Below are positions 8,488 through 17,186 of a stretch of DNA of 64,000 nt, piece by piece. A program made the translations under genes and the position numbers. Numbering within the stretch: the stretch's first letter is position 1; the number at the start of each line of letters is the position of its first letter. The notes below the pieces were generated by a model that was not told the DNA's origin, searched no databases, and saw only the letters and a program-made list of their open reading frames with translations. Where the stretch lies: assembly GCF_006442545.2 (NCBI RefSeq), contig NZ_CP083953.1, positions 430,462 to 494,461 of the forward strand, given 5' to 3'. This DNA comes from Mesorhizobium sp. B2-1-8. Lineage in GTDB: Bacteria; Pseudomonadota; Alphaproteobacteria; Rhizobiales; Rhizobiaceae.

Positions 8488-9555
8488 TTATAGGGCCCAG
8501 CCGGAATAATACGGGTGTTGCTTTCCAATCGGCAAGACAACCTCAGATCCTGTTCTTGAGGAGAAATGCATTGCCGTGGCCAGCTCTATTGATGCACGGG
8601 CATCATGTAGCGTTACAGGAGGCTGGGTATTCTCAATAAAAGTATCGTAATACTCAAGCAACTGCCCAGAGAAGCCGTGTTCATACTCCTTTGTCTCCGA
8701 AACTATACGGCCGACATCGCCAACTATGCTGTCTTTGCGAGCGAGGATCCTCCAAGGCGCCCCGCCCGGATTATATGGGGAATGATCACTTTCCATCGTG
8801 ACATGCTCAAACACCAAGCGAAGCCGCGTTATTTCATCTGCAGAGGCGACAGTTGCGGTCATCGACGCCGGCACGCCCGATTCGAGCAGCGCCGTGGCGG
8901 AGAGCGTGTCTTCGATCTCCATGTCGTATTGGCGGTTGTCCGTTCGCGCAAAGACAGAGCGGACCGGGCCCATCAAGTGCGTCAGCAAGTCGTGGGCGTG
9001 GATTGCCTGGCTGGTCAGTACACCGCCCAGCTCTGTCTTCCACTTTGCGCGCCAAGGCACCTGATAATATTCAGGTGGGCGGTTCCACATGGTCTCAATG
9101 CTAGCGATCTGCGGCTTTCCGATGATTCCGCTCTCGATCAAAGCCCGAGCTTGAGCAATGCCCGTGCCATAGCGCATCTGAAAAATCGGCATCACACGGC
9201 GTGCGGACCGGCCTTCCTCACGGATGATCTCATCCACGTCCTTAAGCGATCCAACCAGCGGCTTCTCGCATATGACCGACTTGCCTGCGGCAAGCGACTG
9301 CAGGATCATTTGATGGTGAGTGAATGGTGGAGTGCATATGTCCACGACTTCCACGTCCGGATCAGCCAGGACCTCTGCAAAGTCGGTACAGCTTTCCCTC
9401 GCCCCGAATTCCTTTCGAGCCCTTTCGAGGAGGGCGGGATTCGTGTCGCAAATACGGACCAACCCAAATTTGTCGCGATGCTTGACATAGGCCTCGGTAA
9501 TATGATCGGACCCAATACCTAATCCCACGACTGCTACTGCGATCTTGCGACTCAC
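8488..9555 (-). CDS. Gfo/Idh/MocA family oxidoreductase
   Basis: About 355 residues from a GTG start at 9555 (GGGGG lies just upstream); the open frame extends to an ATG at 9612 but those 19 residues do not look like family sequence. The Rossmann motif VVGLGIGSDH is at the N terminus, VICEKPL in the middle, followed by an alpha/beta domain containing GGVLTSQAIHAHDLLTHLMG. Members oxidise or isomerise sugars and inositols with NAD(P). The gene stands alone, with an IS5 remnant at its 3' side and an IS630 remnant beyond its promoter, so its original partners are gone. The substrate is unknown. Confidence 0.9.
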   Translation of the reverse strand: MSRKIAVAVVGLGIGSDHITEAYVKHRDKFGLVRICDTNPALLERARKEFGARESCTDFAEVLADPDVEVVDICTPPFTHHQMILQSLAAGKSVICEKPLVGSLKDVDEIIREEGRSARRVMPIFQMRYGTGIAQARALIESGIIGKPQIASIETMWNRPPEYYQVPWRAKWKTELGGVLTSQAIHAHDLLTHLMGPVRSVFARTDNRQYDMEIEDTLSATALLESGVPASMTATVASADEITRLRLVFEHVTMESDHSPYNPGGAPWRILARKDSIVGDVGRIVSETKEYEHGFSGQLLEYYDTFIENTQPPVTLHDARASIELATAMHFSSRTGSEVVLPIGKQHPYYSGWAL

Positions 9556-9985
9556 ATTGCCCCCAGCTGTCACCTGAAGTTCGGTTCCGCGGCGCAGCGT
9601 CAAGCTCGCCACGCTTCGGCTCGTAATGCATGATCATCATAAGGGGGTGAGACCGTCAATGAACAATTATCACTTTTCTGGTTATTAGTGAGTGTTTTGG
9701 GAGTTACTGCGATTTTTAATGATTGACGTAGAGAAGCAGTTGCTTGCAGCCCGCCGGCGTTGACAAACGCCCGCAACTTCTAGCTCGCGCCTGAGTGGAA
9801 GCAGGTAGTTGCGCCGCTACCGTTCAAAAGCGCCAGGATCTCAGCGGTTCGCCGGTTTCTGCACACTTAGGCACCGGTACATTATTGGGACACGGATATA
9901 CGGTTGGCATGGCGTCATACCTGATTGCTACGCAGGGGCAGATATCCGTCGGTGTCGGGCCAGCCCCGGCCGATTGGTTTTCACA
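9556..9985. other. Non-coding upstream region of the Gfo/Idh gene
   Basis: No supported gene. The stretch 9630-9730 is distinctly AT-rich compared with its surroundings and should hold the promoter of the minus-strand oxidoreductase, but I could not pick out convincing -35/-10 boxes. From about 9810 the plus strand enters transposase-derived sequence. Confidence 0.5.
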
Positions 9986-10310
9986 CCGATGCTTTGTTTT
10001 CGAAGAGCGTCTCGCAGCCAGCTTTGCGCAGGGCATCAAGTTGCAGCGCCGTATGACGAAACCGGAACCACTACGAAGATTACACGCCTGCGCGGCCGCT
10101 GCCTTAAGGGCCAGCGGCTGCGGACCAGGGTTGCGCTGTCCTGGGCTCACTGCCCTTTCGTCATCGACTGCCGATGAACCGGGGCATCTTCGAAACCTAC
10201 GTCGAAACGCCGCTCGCTCCGACGCTGGCAAAGGGTGCTGTAGTGCCTCGACAACCTTGCTGCCCAGAAGAGCCCGCCGACAGGCTATGGACAGATGAGA
10301 GACGGCATTC
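9986..10310 (+). mobile_element. IS630-family transposase remnant, internally deleted
   Basis: The plus strand carries recognisable pieces of an IS630-type DDE transposase in shifting frames: DETGTTTKITRLRGRCLKG (10058 onward), then directly PFVID and MNRGIFETYVETPLAPTL (10150-10227), then CLDNLAAQKSP in another frame (about 10240-10275). The expected block between the DETG segment and PFVID is shortened, and there are at least two frameshifts, so the gene is dead. Ends and target duplications are not visible. Confidence 0.75.
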
Positions 10311-10358
10311 AGAGTCGAATCGATCTTCGGCATACCTGAGTAGCGATAGTACGCCCTA

Positions 10359-10380
10359 ATGGTCGACAAATGTCGACCAT
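10359..10380. repeat. Near-perfect 22-bp palindrome
   Basis: Arms ATGGTCGACA and TGTCGACCAT are perfect inverted copies separated by AA. It sits just beyond the IS630 remnant and about 80 bases before a TTGACA box. It may be a regulator operator or the leftover end of a mobile element; nothing else in the window repeats it. Confidence 0.5.
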
Positions 10381-10461
10381 AGCCACTCAGGTGTGGCACG
10401 CATTCTCTTCGGTTAATGAGATGACTACTCAAAAAACGGTACCAAAAGGGTCGATTTTGGC

Positions 10462-10500
10462 TTGACACTGGGCGCAACAGCGGTAGGTTTATCGTTAAAT
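10462..10500 (+). promoter_or_regulatory. Candidate promoter with LacI-like half operator
   Basis: TTGACA at 10462-10467 is followed after 16 bases by TAGGTT (10484-10489), a weak -10. TTTATCGTTAAAT overlaps the -10 and resembles the CG-centred operators of LacI regulators; it is similar to the TTAACGTTAA site beside the LacI gene at 15619. It lies about 250 bases before the aldose epimerase gene, so it would give a long leader. Confidence 0.35.
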
Positions 10501-10742
10501 TCGCTCCCCCGAGGCGCTACTAGAGCCGAGATGGGTCGCGGATTGAGTAGTGAAGCTGGATGGATCTGCGGGGCCGCTTTTGTTGATTCGCGGAGTGATT
10601 TCGTCCAACCGTTTGAGCCAACCCTACCGCTCCTAGGGAAGCGTCCCAGTAGGTGCTAGCCGATCCTCTAGCGTGTCGGCGTCCAATGGTGGGTGACTAG
10701 TCTCTGCTGCTCATAACAAATTCAACCTGACAGGCTTGACGT

Positions 10743-11801
10743 ATGCCAATAACCAACAAAAAATTTGGCGAACTGGACGGTCGGATTATCAAGGCGTATT
10801 CCATTGCAAATGCGAGCGGACTTAGTGCCGAACTGATCACATTCGGCGCCCGTCTTATCGGCCTGAAGGCTCCTGACCGGCAGGGCAACTTCGAGGACAT
10901 CGTTCTCGGATTGGATGACGTGGCGGACTACGCAACCACCGATCACTATTTCGGGGCCTCATGCGGCCGCTATGGAAATCGCATCAAGAACAGCGAAATC
11001 AAGCTGAACGGCAAGACCTATGCTCTGAGCGCCAACGAAGGGGGCAACCACCTCCATGGCGGTCAGAAGGGCATAGACAAGCACGTCTGGGCCGCGTTCC
11101 CGGACGAGGTAACGAATGCCGTCACCTTCACCCATGTGTCGCCTGATGGTGATCAGGGTTATCCCGGCCAGGTCCTTGTCAAGGCTCGCTATGAACTGAC
11201 CGATGACAACCGCCTGATCATCACCATGACCGGTACGACAGACAAGCCGACCGTGCTTAATCTGGTCAATCACGCGTACTGGAACGCGGCAGGTCACGCC
11301 TCTGGCGGGTTGCATGATCAGCTCCTGGCGGTCGAAGGGGACTTCTATACGCCTGTTGCCGAAGAGCTTCTCGCAACTGGAGAAATCCTGACCGTTGAGG
11401 GAACGCCATTCGATTTTCGCGTGGCAAAGCCAATAGGCCAGGACCTTGATGCTGTGCCGAACGCCGGCGTTGCCGGATTGAGCGGAGGCGGCTTCGATCA
11501 CAACTGGGTTCTGCGCGACCTTGAAGGCGAACTTCGTCCAGTGGCTACTCTCTACGATCCGAAGTCGGGTCGTGGCCTCTCTCTGCGTTCAACTGAGCCA
11601 GGTGTGCAGATTTACACAGGCGGCTATATCACCCCGATGATCGTGGGTAAGGGTAATCATCCCTACTGTCCGTATGCCGGCCTGACATTCGAGACCCAGA
11701 AGTTCCCGTGCGCTCCTTCGACTCCGCACTTCCCATCAACTCGCCTGAACCCCGGCCAGGTCTACGAGCACGTGATGGAATACCAGTTTTTTGCCCGATA
11801 A
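10743..11801 (+). CDS. galM: Aldose 1-epimerase
   Basis: A 352-residue galactose mutarotase. The substrate-binding and catalytic residues are present: NHLHGG with H105, NHAYWNAAG with H177, FDHNWVL near 251-257, and the catalytic base E317 in LTFETQKFP. It interconverts alpha and beta anomers of aldoses in the cytoplasm, presenting the right anomer to a sugar dehydrogenase. The next genes (an FAD oxidoreductase and a xylose-dehydrogenase-like SDR) follow in the same direction with short gaps, so it likely serves an oxidative, non-phosphorylating sugar route. There is only a weak ribosome site before the ATG. Confidence 0.95.
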   Translation: MPITNKKFGELDGRIIKAYSIANASGLSAELITFGARLIGLKAPDRQGNFEDIVLGLDDVADYATTDHYFGASCGRYGNRIKNSEIKLNGKTYALSANEGGNHLHGGQKGIDKHVWAAFPDEVTNAVTFTHVSPDGDQGYPGQVLVKARYELTDDNRLIITMTGTTDKPTVLNLVNHAYWNAAGHASGGLHDQLLAVEGDFYTPVAEELLATGEILTVEGTPFDFRVAKPIGQDLDAVPNAGVAGLSGGGFDHNWVLRDLEGELRPVATLYDPKSGRGLSLRSTEPGVQIYTGGYITPMIVGKGNHPYCPYAGLTFETQKFPCAPSTPHFPSTRLNPGQVYEHVMEYQFFAR

Positions 11802-11813
11802 TGAGGGTCGGTT

Positions 11814-13529
11814 ATGGGACGCACGAATAAATACGACGTTGCAATCGTAGGCGCCGGGCACAATGGTCTGGTCTGCGCGAACTATCTCACCCGCGCAGGT
11901 CTATCAACGATCGTGCTAGAAGCGCGTCATGTCGTCGGTGGCGCATGCGTAAGCGAGGAATTGATTCCGGGTTCAACTTGGTCTTCCTGCTCCTTCGTGC
12001 AGGGTATGCTGCGTCCCGAGATCATCGGCGACCTCGAACTCGCCAAATACGGTCTGGTATCCAAGTCCCCCGACGTGCAGGGTTTCGCCCTCTGGGACGA
12101 CGGCGATCATTATTTTATGTACAAGGATCTCGATCGCACGCTCGCCTCGATCGAGAAACACAGCAAGGGCGATGGCGAGAACTTTTTGCGTTTCGCTCAA
12201 CGCATGAAGCGTTTCGGCGACATCACCCGCGATGTGTTGCTGTCGGAGCCGTTGTCTCGCTCCGAGTTCATCAAGTTGTTCGAGGATGAGGGAGAGCACG
12301 ACCTCCTGCAGGAATTCGTGTTCTCTTCCTCGCTGGAACTGACGCAGAAGTACATCAAGTCCGAGCGGATGCGCGGACATATGAACTTCCTCGGCATGGT
12401 CTCAACCTGGGGAAGCCCCTCCACGCCAGGCACCTCCTATGTGTATGGCTATCACTCCCAAGGCGAATTCGAAGAGGTGCTTGGGCGCTGGGCTCTGCCC
12501 GTTGGAGGCATGGGTGCGATTACCCGCGCGCTTGCCGCCGGCGCGATCGCCCATGGCGCGGTAATTCGAACAGAAGTGGCGGTCGACAAGGTTCTGGTCT
12601 GGGGTGGGGCAGCAGTTGGCGTGGTGCTCAAGTCCGGTGAGGAAATCGAAGCGGACATCGTTGTGTCGAATGCGGACCCAAAGCGGTCGCTAACCAAGCT
12701 CCTCGACCGCAAGCATCTGCCTGATCGTGTCATGAAGGCTGCGGCGGCCATCGACCAGAGGGGGTCGATGGCGCGTATTCACCTGCTGATTGACCAATTG
12801 CCGGGATATGTCGGCTTCGGTAGCAGCAAGCAGGGACCGGAACATGAAGGTCACGCGATCTTGGGCGGCAGCGTCGAGCTATACGAGAAAGCTTGGGAGG
12901 CCCAGCGCCGGGGCATCTTCGCAGAGGAATATGTGATCGAGGCTCTGATCCATTCGGTCACCGATCCGAGTGTCTGCAACCCCGGACACCATACGCTCGC
13001 CCTTGGTGTTCAACAATTGCCGTATGAACTCGCTGACGGCACGTGGGATGACCACAAGGAAGCGTGGGTCGACAGCGTCTGCGAAATGCTGTTCCGATAC
13101 GCGCCAAACCTGCGCAATCACATCGTGGGCCGCAACGTCATCACTCCGCTTGATTTGGAAAAGAACTATGGCCTGACCGGTGGAAACATCTTCCAGGCCT
13201 CGATGGTCGGCATGCAGCAGCTCTTGGATGCCCGTCCACTTTGGGCGGCAGGGCATTACCGGACGCCGGTTGCCAACTACTACCTCTGCGGCTCGGGATC
13301 GCATCCCGGCGGTGGCGTGACCGGCGCGCCGGGACATAATGCAGCTATGCGCATCCTCGCCGACCTTCGTGGCGATCGGAATGTCCGTCAGGTCCGCATG
13401 CGCGCCGGCGGCAAGACGCTCGTAGACAGCATCATGGATACCGGTATCGGTCAGAAGGTCGGCTTCCAAGTTGCGAAGTCGAGGGGGCTGCGCGCCATCA
13501 CTAAGCGCTTTTCGAAGACGAAGCGCTGA
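11814..13529 (+). CDS. FAD-dependent phytoene-desaturase-like oxidoreductase (PYROXD2-like)
   Basis: A 571-residue flavoprotein with the dinucleotide motif DVAIVGAGHNGLVCANYL at residues 8-25 followed by LEARHVVGGACVSEE, and a C-terminal FAD-contact segment with YYLCGSGSHPGGGVTGAPGHN near 487-507. It has the length and layout of the phytoene desaturase/PYROXD2 group rather than of true carotenoid enzymes, and no other carotenoid gene is near. It starts 12 bases after galM. In this context it may oxidise a sugar or polyol derivative, but the substrate is unknown. The C-terminal basic tail (KTRLVDS to SKTKR) is longer than needed for the fold. Confidence 0.85.
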   Translation: MGRTNKYDVAIVGAGHNGLVCANYLTRAGLSTIVLEARHVVGGACVSEELIPGSTWSSCSFVQGMLRPEIIGDLELAKYGLVSKSPDVQGFALWDDGDHYFMYKDLDRTLASIEKHSKGDGENFLRFAQRMKRFGDITRDVLLSEPLSRSEFIKLFEDEGEHDLLQEFVFSSSLELTQKYIKSERMRGHMNFLGMVSTWGSPSTPGTSYVYGYHSQGEFEEVLGRWALPVGGMGAITRALAAGAIAHGAVIRTEVAVDKVLVWGGAAVGVVLKSGEEIEADIVVSNADPKRSLTKLLDRKHLPDRVMKAAAAIDQRGSMARIHLLIDQLPGYVGFGSSKQGPEHEGHAILGGSVELYEKAWEAQRRGIFAEEYVIEALIHSVTDPSVCNPGHHTLALGVQQLPYELADGTWDDHKEAWVDSVCEMLFRYAPNLRNHIVGRNVITPLDLEKNYGLTGGNIFQASMVGMQQLLDARPLWAAGHYRTPVANYYLCGSGSHPGGGVTGAPGHNAAMRILADLRGDRNVRQVRMRAGGKTLVDSIMDTGIGQKVGFQVAKSRGLRAITKRFSKTKR

Positions 13530-13598
13530 CGAAAAACCCGAACTAAACCAGCTTGCGAACGGCGCCCGCGCTGTTCGATCGATCTCAGGAGTAAGGCG

Positions 13599-14381
13599 TT
13601 GGAACGTGAAATTCTACCGAACGGGGCTCGTTATCCAAGCCTGAAGGACAAGGTTGTTTTCATTACGGGCGGTGCGTCGGGCATCGGCCGCAGTCTCGTC
13701 GAGCATTTTCACGATCAGGGCGCCAAGGTCGCGTTCGTCGATATTGCCGAAAGGGCCGGCAATGACGTGGCTAGCGAACTTGCCGCCCGCGGCGGACACA
13801 AACCCTATTTCGAAGCTTGCGACCTGCGCGATGTCGCCAGGCTCGGGGAGGTGATCGACAGGGTCGGAAAGGACATCGGCCTAGTCACTGCGCTGATCAA
13901 CAATGCCGGCAATGATGACCGCCATAGCCTGGATGCGGTCACGTCGGAATATTTCGATGATCGCATCTCCGTAAACCTTAAGCACCAGCTGTTTGCCGCC
14001 AAGCACGTCCGCCACCAGATGCGTAGGGCTGGCGGCGGATCGATCATCAACTTTAGCTCCATCACCTGGATGCTCGCGGAGGGCGATTGCCCGGTCTACG
14101 TCACGTCGAAGGCGGCCGTTGTCGGCCTCACCCGCGCGCTGGCCACCGAACTCGGCACCGAAGGTATCCGGGTTAACGCCATTGCTCCGGGCTGGGTGCT
14201 CACCGAGCGGCAGGTTGCCCTATGGCTCGACGAGAAAGGTGAGCAGCAGATCAAGGAACGCCAGGCGTTGAAGCGTCACTTGCACTCGCCGGAAATTGCG
14301 CGCATGGCGCTGTTCCTTGCCGCAGACGACAGCCGGATGTGCTCGAAGCAGACGTTCATCGTTGATGGCGGCTGGGTCTGA
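13599..14381 (+). CDS. SDR sugar dehydrogenase, Caulobacter xylose-dehydrogenase (XylB)-like
   Basis: A 260-residue SDR with TGGASGIG at 23-30, the distinctive NNAGNDDRH at 101-109, S153/S154, Y167 and K171 (YVTSK), and a C terminus ending FIVDGGWV. NNAGNDDRH, the ERQ-x-x-LW segment and the final DGGW match what I recall of Caulobacter D-xylose dehydrogenase, which oxidises D-xylose to xylonolactone with NAD. The start is TTG 13599, preceded by CAGGAG. With galM and the sugar-acid dehydratase at 17187 it forms part of a Weimberg-like pathway. The exact sugar (xylose, arabinose or a hexose) is not settled by sequence. Confidence 0.85.
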   Translation: MEREILPNGARYPSLKDKVVFITGGASGIGRSLVEHFHDQGAKVAFVDIAERAGNDVASELAARGGHKPYFEACDLRDVARLGEVIDRVGKDIGLVTALINNAGNDDRHSLDAVTSEYFDDRISVNLKHQLFAAKHVRHQMRRAGGGSIINFSSITWMLAEGDCPVYVTSKAAVVGLTRALATELGTEGIRVNAIAPGWVLTERQVALWLDEKGEQQIKERQALKRHLHSPEIARMALFLAADDSRMCSKQTFIVDGGWV

Positions 14382-14419
14382 TTTACCAGCGGTCCGGTCT
14401 GCGGGACGTGGGCTTGCCC

Positions 14420-15469
14420 TCAGCCCATCTGGCGAGTGGACTTCCCCGGCTGGAGGGTAACCGGAAGGGTGATCTTTCGCCTGCGGAACTGTCCAGTCTG
14501 GAGGCGCGACATGAGTTCCCCTGCGGCCCGTTCTCCTAGGTCGTGTGCTGCCGAACGGACGGTCGTCAGAGTAGGCTCTACATAACGCCAAGTATCGAAA
14601 GCATTGAAGCCCATCACCTGCACATCACCGGGGATGCGAATCCCCGTGTCGATGCACGCCTTCATTGCCCCGATGGCCATGCGATCGTTGCCGCCGACAA
14701 TTGCGTCAGGACGACGACCATGGCGCAGCGCGTCAAGCGTGGCCAAATAGCAAATATCGAAACTCTCGTCTTTGCAGCGGATAATTGTCGGGGATTGCAG
14801 TCCCGCCTCCGCAAACATTGACGAGAGGCCTTCCAAACGCGAGCGCATTGCAGCCCACTCGACGCAAGGCATGAGCATCCAGCAATCGCGCGCCCCATTT
14901 TCAACAAGATGGAGCCCGACCTGGCGCCCGCCGTCGAAATCGTCCTGCCGGATGACGATACAGTCCATGTCGTCCGGTGCTTCCTGTTCTTGCAGGAAGA
15001 CCAGCGGAATCCGTAGTGCGGAAAGCTCACGAACGAACCATTCGCGCTGCATCGGTTCGCCGGAGAGGATCGCCACCATCCCATCAGCCTCGATATCCTG
15101 GAAAACGCGGGCCGTCCGGAAGTCCGAGGGACGCATGCCGCGCAGGATAAGACTGTAAGAATTGGCCGTGAGATAGTTGGTCAGTCCGGTCACCTGCGCG
15201 GTAATGAACGGATCATTGAGGAAATCGGCATCATCGACGACGATCAGCATCCCAATCGTCCATTGCTGAGACAGCCGCAACCGTCGCGCGGCCACGGATG
15301 GCCGGTAACCTAGTCGCTCTACCGTGCGGCGTATGCTGTCGGCAGTGGCCTCCGAAATGCGCCCGCGCCCGTTCAGAACGTTCGAGACCGACATCGCAGA
15401 CACGCCAGCTTCACGGGCCACATCCTTGATGGTGACAGCGCGCTGCGTCAAGCGCTTTATGGATTTCAT
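14420..15469 (-). CDS. LacI-family transcriptional regulator
   Basis: A 349-residue regulator with an N-terminal LacI helix-turn-helix (VTIKDVAREAGVSAMSVSNV, then LNGRGRISEAT and the hinge LGYRPSVAARRL) followed by a periplasmic-binding-protein-like sensor domain ending in LGERAAGELMSRL. It binds DNA as a dimer and releases it on binding a sugar or sugar acid. It is convergent with the XylB-like gene and divergent from the aminotransferase gene at 15712, with a CG-centred palindrome TTAACGTTAA in the shared upstream region. It probably represses the aminotransferase/dehydratase transcript and perhaps the galM operon. Confidence 0.93.
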   Translation of the reverse strand: MKSIKRLTQRAVTIKDVAREAGVSAMSVSNVLNGRGRISEATADSIRRTVERLGYRPSVAARRLRLSQQWTIGMLIVVDDADFLNDPFITAQVTGLTNYLTANSYSLILRGMRPSDFRTARVFQDIEADGMVAILSGEPMQREWFVRELSALRIPLVFLQEQEAPDDMDCIVIRQDDFDGGRQVGLHLVENGARDCWMLMPCVEWAAMRSRLEGLSSMFAEAGLQSPTIIRCKDESFDICYLATLDALRHGRRPDAIVGGNDRMAIGAMKACIDTGIRIPGDVQVMGFNAFDTWRYVEPTLTTVRSAAHDLGERAAGELMSRLQTGQFRRRKITLPVTLQPGKSTRQMG

Positions 15470-15613
15470 AAAATGGCCTCCAATTCGAATGCTGCCGAGA
15501 CAATCGGAAACCCCGCGATGTGGGCAACATAGCCTTCGGCGGGATTATAGTCACATCCTTTGCTTGTCGTCGCAATTTCAGGGGAGGGGCGCCTTATATC
15601 ACGCAATTTCGGA

Positions 15614-15641
15614 TTGACTTAACGTTAAATCTACGTAATCT
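15614..15641 (+). promoter_or_regulatory. Promoter with overlapping LacI-type operator
   Basis: TTGACT (15614-15619) and TAATCT (15636-15641) are spaced 16 bases apart. The perfect palindrome TTAACGTTAA (15619-15628), with the AACGTT core common to LacI-family sites, lies in the spacer, so a bound repressor would block polymerase. It faces the aminotransferase gene; the LacI gene is divergent. Confidence 0.6.
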
Positions 15642-15711
15642 GATACGAGGATCCAGGTCTCGGCGTCGCCCTGTTTGCGCGCAGCCGATGAAAGAAACGA
15701 AGGACAATTGA

Positions 15712-17031
15712 ATGTCAGAAAGCCTGAGCGATACCGTCGAGAGGCAACGTCAATTCATTGCCGGCGGTACGATGTCACTGAACCGCGCCATCAATCCTTC
15801 GAAGCTTTTCGTACGCGCCAAAGGCGCTTATCTCTACGATGTCCACGGGCGGGAATATATCGACTACCACGCGGGCTTCGCGCCCTATCTGTTCGGCCAC
15901 GGGGATGCCGAGGTGGACGAGGCGGTTATCGAGGCGATCCGTTCCGGCGCATCGCTTATCGGGGCCGGGACCATGCCATGGGAAGCCGAGATTGCCGAGC
16001 TGCTGGTCGAGTGTGTGCCGGGCCTGGAACAGCTCCAGTTGACCAGCACCGGATCGGAGGCGGTGGGCTATGCGCTGCGGTTGGCGCGTGCGCACACCGG
16101 TCGTGATGTCGTTGTCGTTATGCAGGGTGGCTACAACGGCTGCCTCGACTATGTCAGCTATAATCTCATGGACCCGGCGTCGTTCGTCGAGCCGCATGTT
16201 GTCGGCGAAGAATATCCGCTGAGCGTTATGAGTGCGGGCGTGCCGAAGGTGATCGACCAAGTAGTGCGGGCGATCGAATATAACGATCTCGAGGCTGCCG
16301 AGCGCACCCTTGCGAGGGGTGATGTCGCAGCGATGATCCTCGAACCGATCCTGCAGAACATCGGCATCGTGAAGCCGCTTCCAGGCTATCTTGAGGGCCT
16401 GCGCGCGCTCTGCGACAAGTATGGCACGGTCCTGATTTTCGATGAAGTGAAGACCGGGTTCCGCCACGCCCTTGGCGGCTACCAAGCGCTGTCGGGCGTG
16501 ATCCCAGACCTTTGCACCTTCGGCAAGGCCGTTGCCAATGGCTATCCGATGGGCGTTGTGGGTGGCAAGCGCGGTATCATGAAGCTTTGCAGCGATCCGT
16601 CGCCGTCCAAGCGCGTCGCGGTTGCGGGTACCTACAACGGACATCCGGTCAACGTTGCGGCGGCGAAGGCTTGCCTGACCCGTTTGAAGACCCGTGAAAA
16701 GGAAGTGTATAGCGAGCTCGAACGCCTCGGTGCGCGTCTCGAAGGCGGTCTGAAGCAGGTCTTCTCAGCGCGTGAATATCCGACCACGATCGTGCGCCAG
16801 GGTTCGGCCTTCACCGTTTATTTCATGGACCATGTACCGGTGTGCTGGCGCGATATCGCCACGAACCACAACGCCGAGCGCGACATCGCCTTCCGCCGTG
16901 CGCTTATCGAAGAGGGCGTGTTTCTGTTTCCCGTGATTACTAAGCAAGGGAGCATTTCGCTCGCCCACACTGATGCAGACATCGACCGTACGATCGCAAT
17001 CGCCGGGAGGGTCGTCGAGAAGCTCGACTAA
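15712..17031 (+). CDS. Class III aminotransferase, glutamate-1-semialdehyde aminomutase-like
   Basis: A 439-residue PLP enzyme of the class III family. D244 in LIFDEVKTGF binds the pyridine nitrogen and K272 in CTFGKAVANGYP is the Schiff-base lysine; TSTGSEAVGYALRLARA lies near 105-122. The overall sequence resembles glutamate-1-semialdehyde 2,1-aminomutases, but such look-alikes in catabolic operons usually transaminate other keto or amino compounds. It is followed by the sugar-acid dehydratase at 17187 and sits under a LacI-type operator, which suggests a role with a keto-sugar or keto-acid. The substrate is unknown. Confidence 0.88.
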   Translation: MSESLSDTVERQRQFIAGGTMSLNRAINPSKLFVRAKGAYLYDVHGREYIDYHAGFAPYLFGHGDAEVDEAVIEAIRSGASLIGAGTMPWEAEIAELLVECVPGLEQLQLTSTGSEAVGYALRLARAHTGRDVVVVMQGGYNGCLDYVSYNLMDPASFVEPHVVGEEYPLSVMSAGVPKVIDQVVRAIEYNDLEAAERTLARGDVAAMILEPILQNIGIVKPLPGYLEGLRALCDKYGTVLIFDEVKTGFRHALGGYQALSGVIPDLCTFGKAVANGYPMGVVGGKRGIMKLCSDPSPSKRVAVAGTYNGHPVNVAAAKACLTRLKTREKEVYSELERLGARLEGGLKQVFSAREYPTTIVRQGSAFTVYFMDHVPVCWRDIATNHNAERDIAFRRALIEEGVFLFPVITKQGSISLAHTDADIDRTIAIAGRVVEKLD

Positions 17032-17186
17032 GACCCGCGAACCGCTTAACTCCTCGGCCGATCGAGTGATGGGTCCAACGAAGGTGCAGATGGTACACAC
17101 ATTTCCACCAGATGGACTGGCGATCGCAGCCAACTACGGCCTCGCATGAAGTTCAATCGACTACGCTGTCCTAAGAGATTCCAACG

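Noticed and set aside
9824..10477. 217-codon open frame on the minus strand
   Set aside because: It is antisense to recognisable IS630 transposase sequence and has no family features.
15775..16644. 289-codon open frame antisense to the aminotransferase
   Set aside because: A shadow of a high-GC gene with strong codon bias; the plus-strand product has clear PLP motifs.
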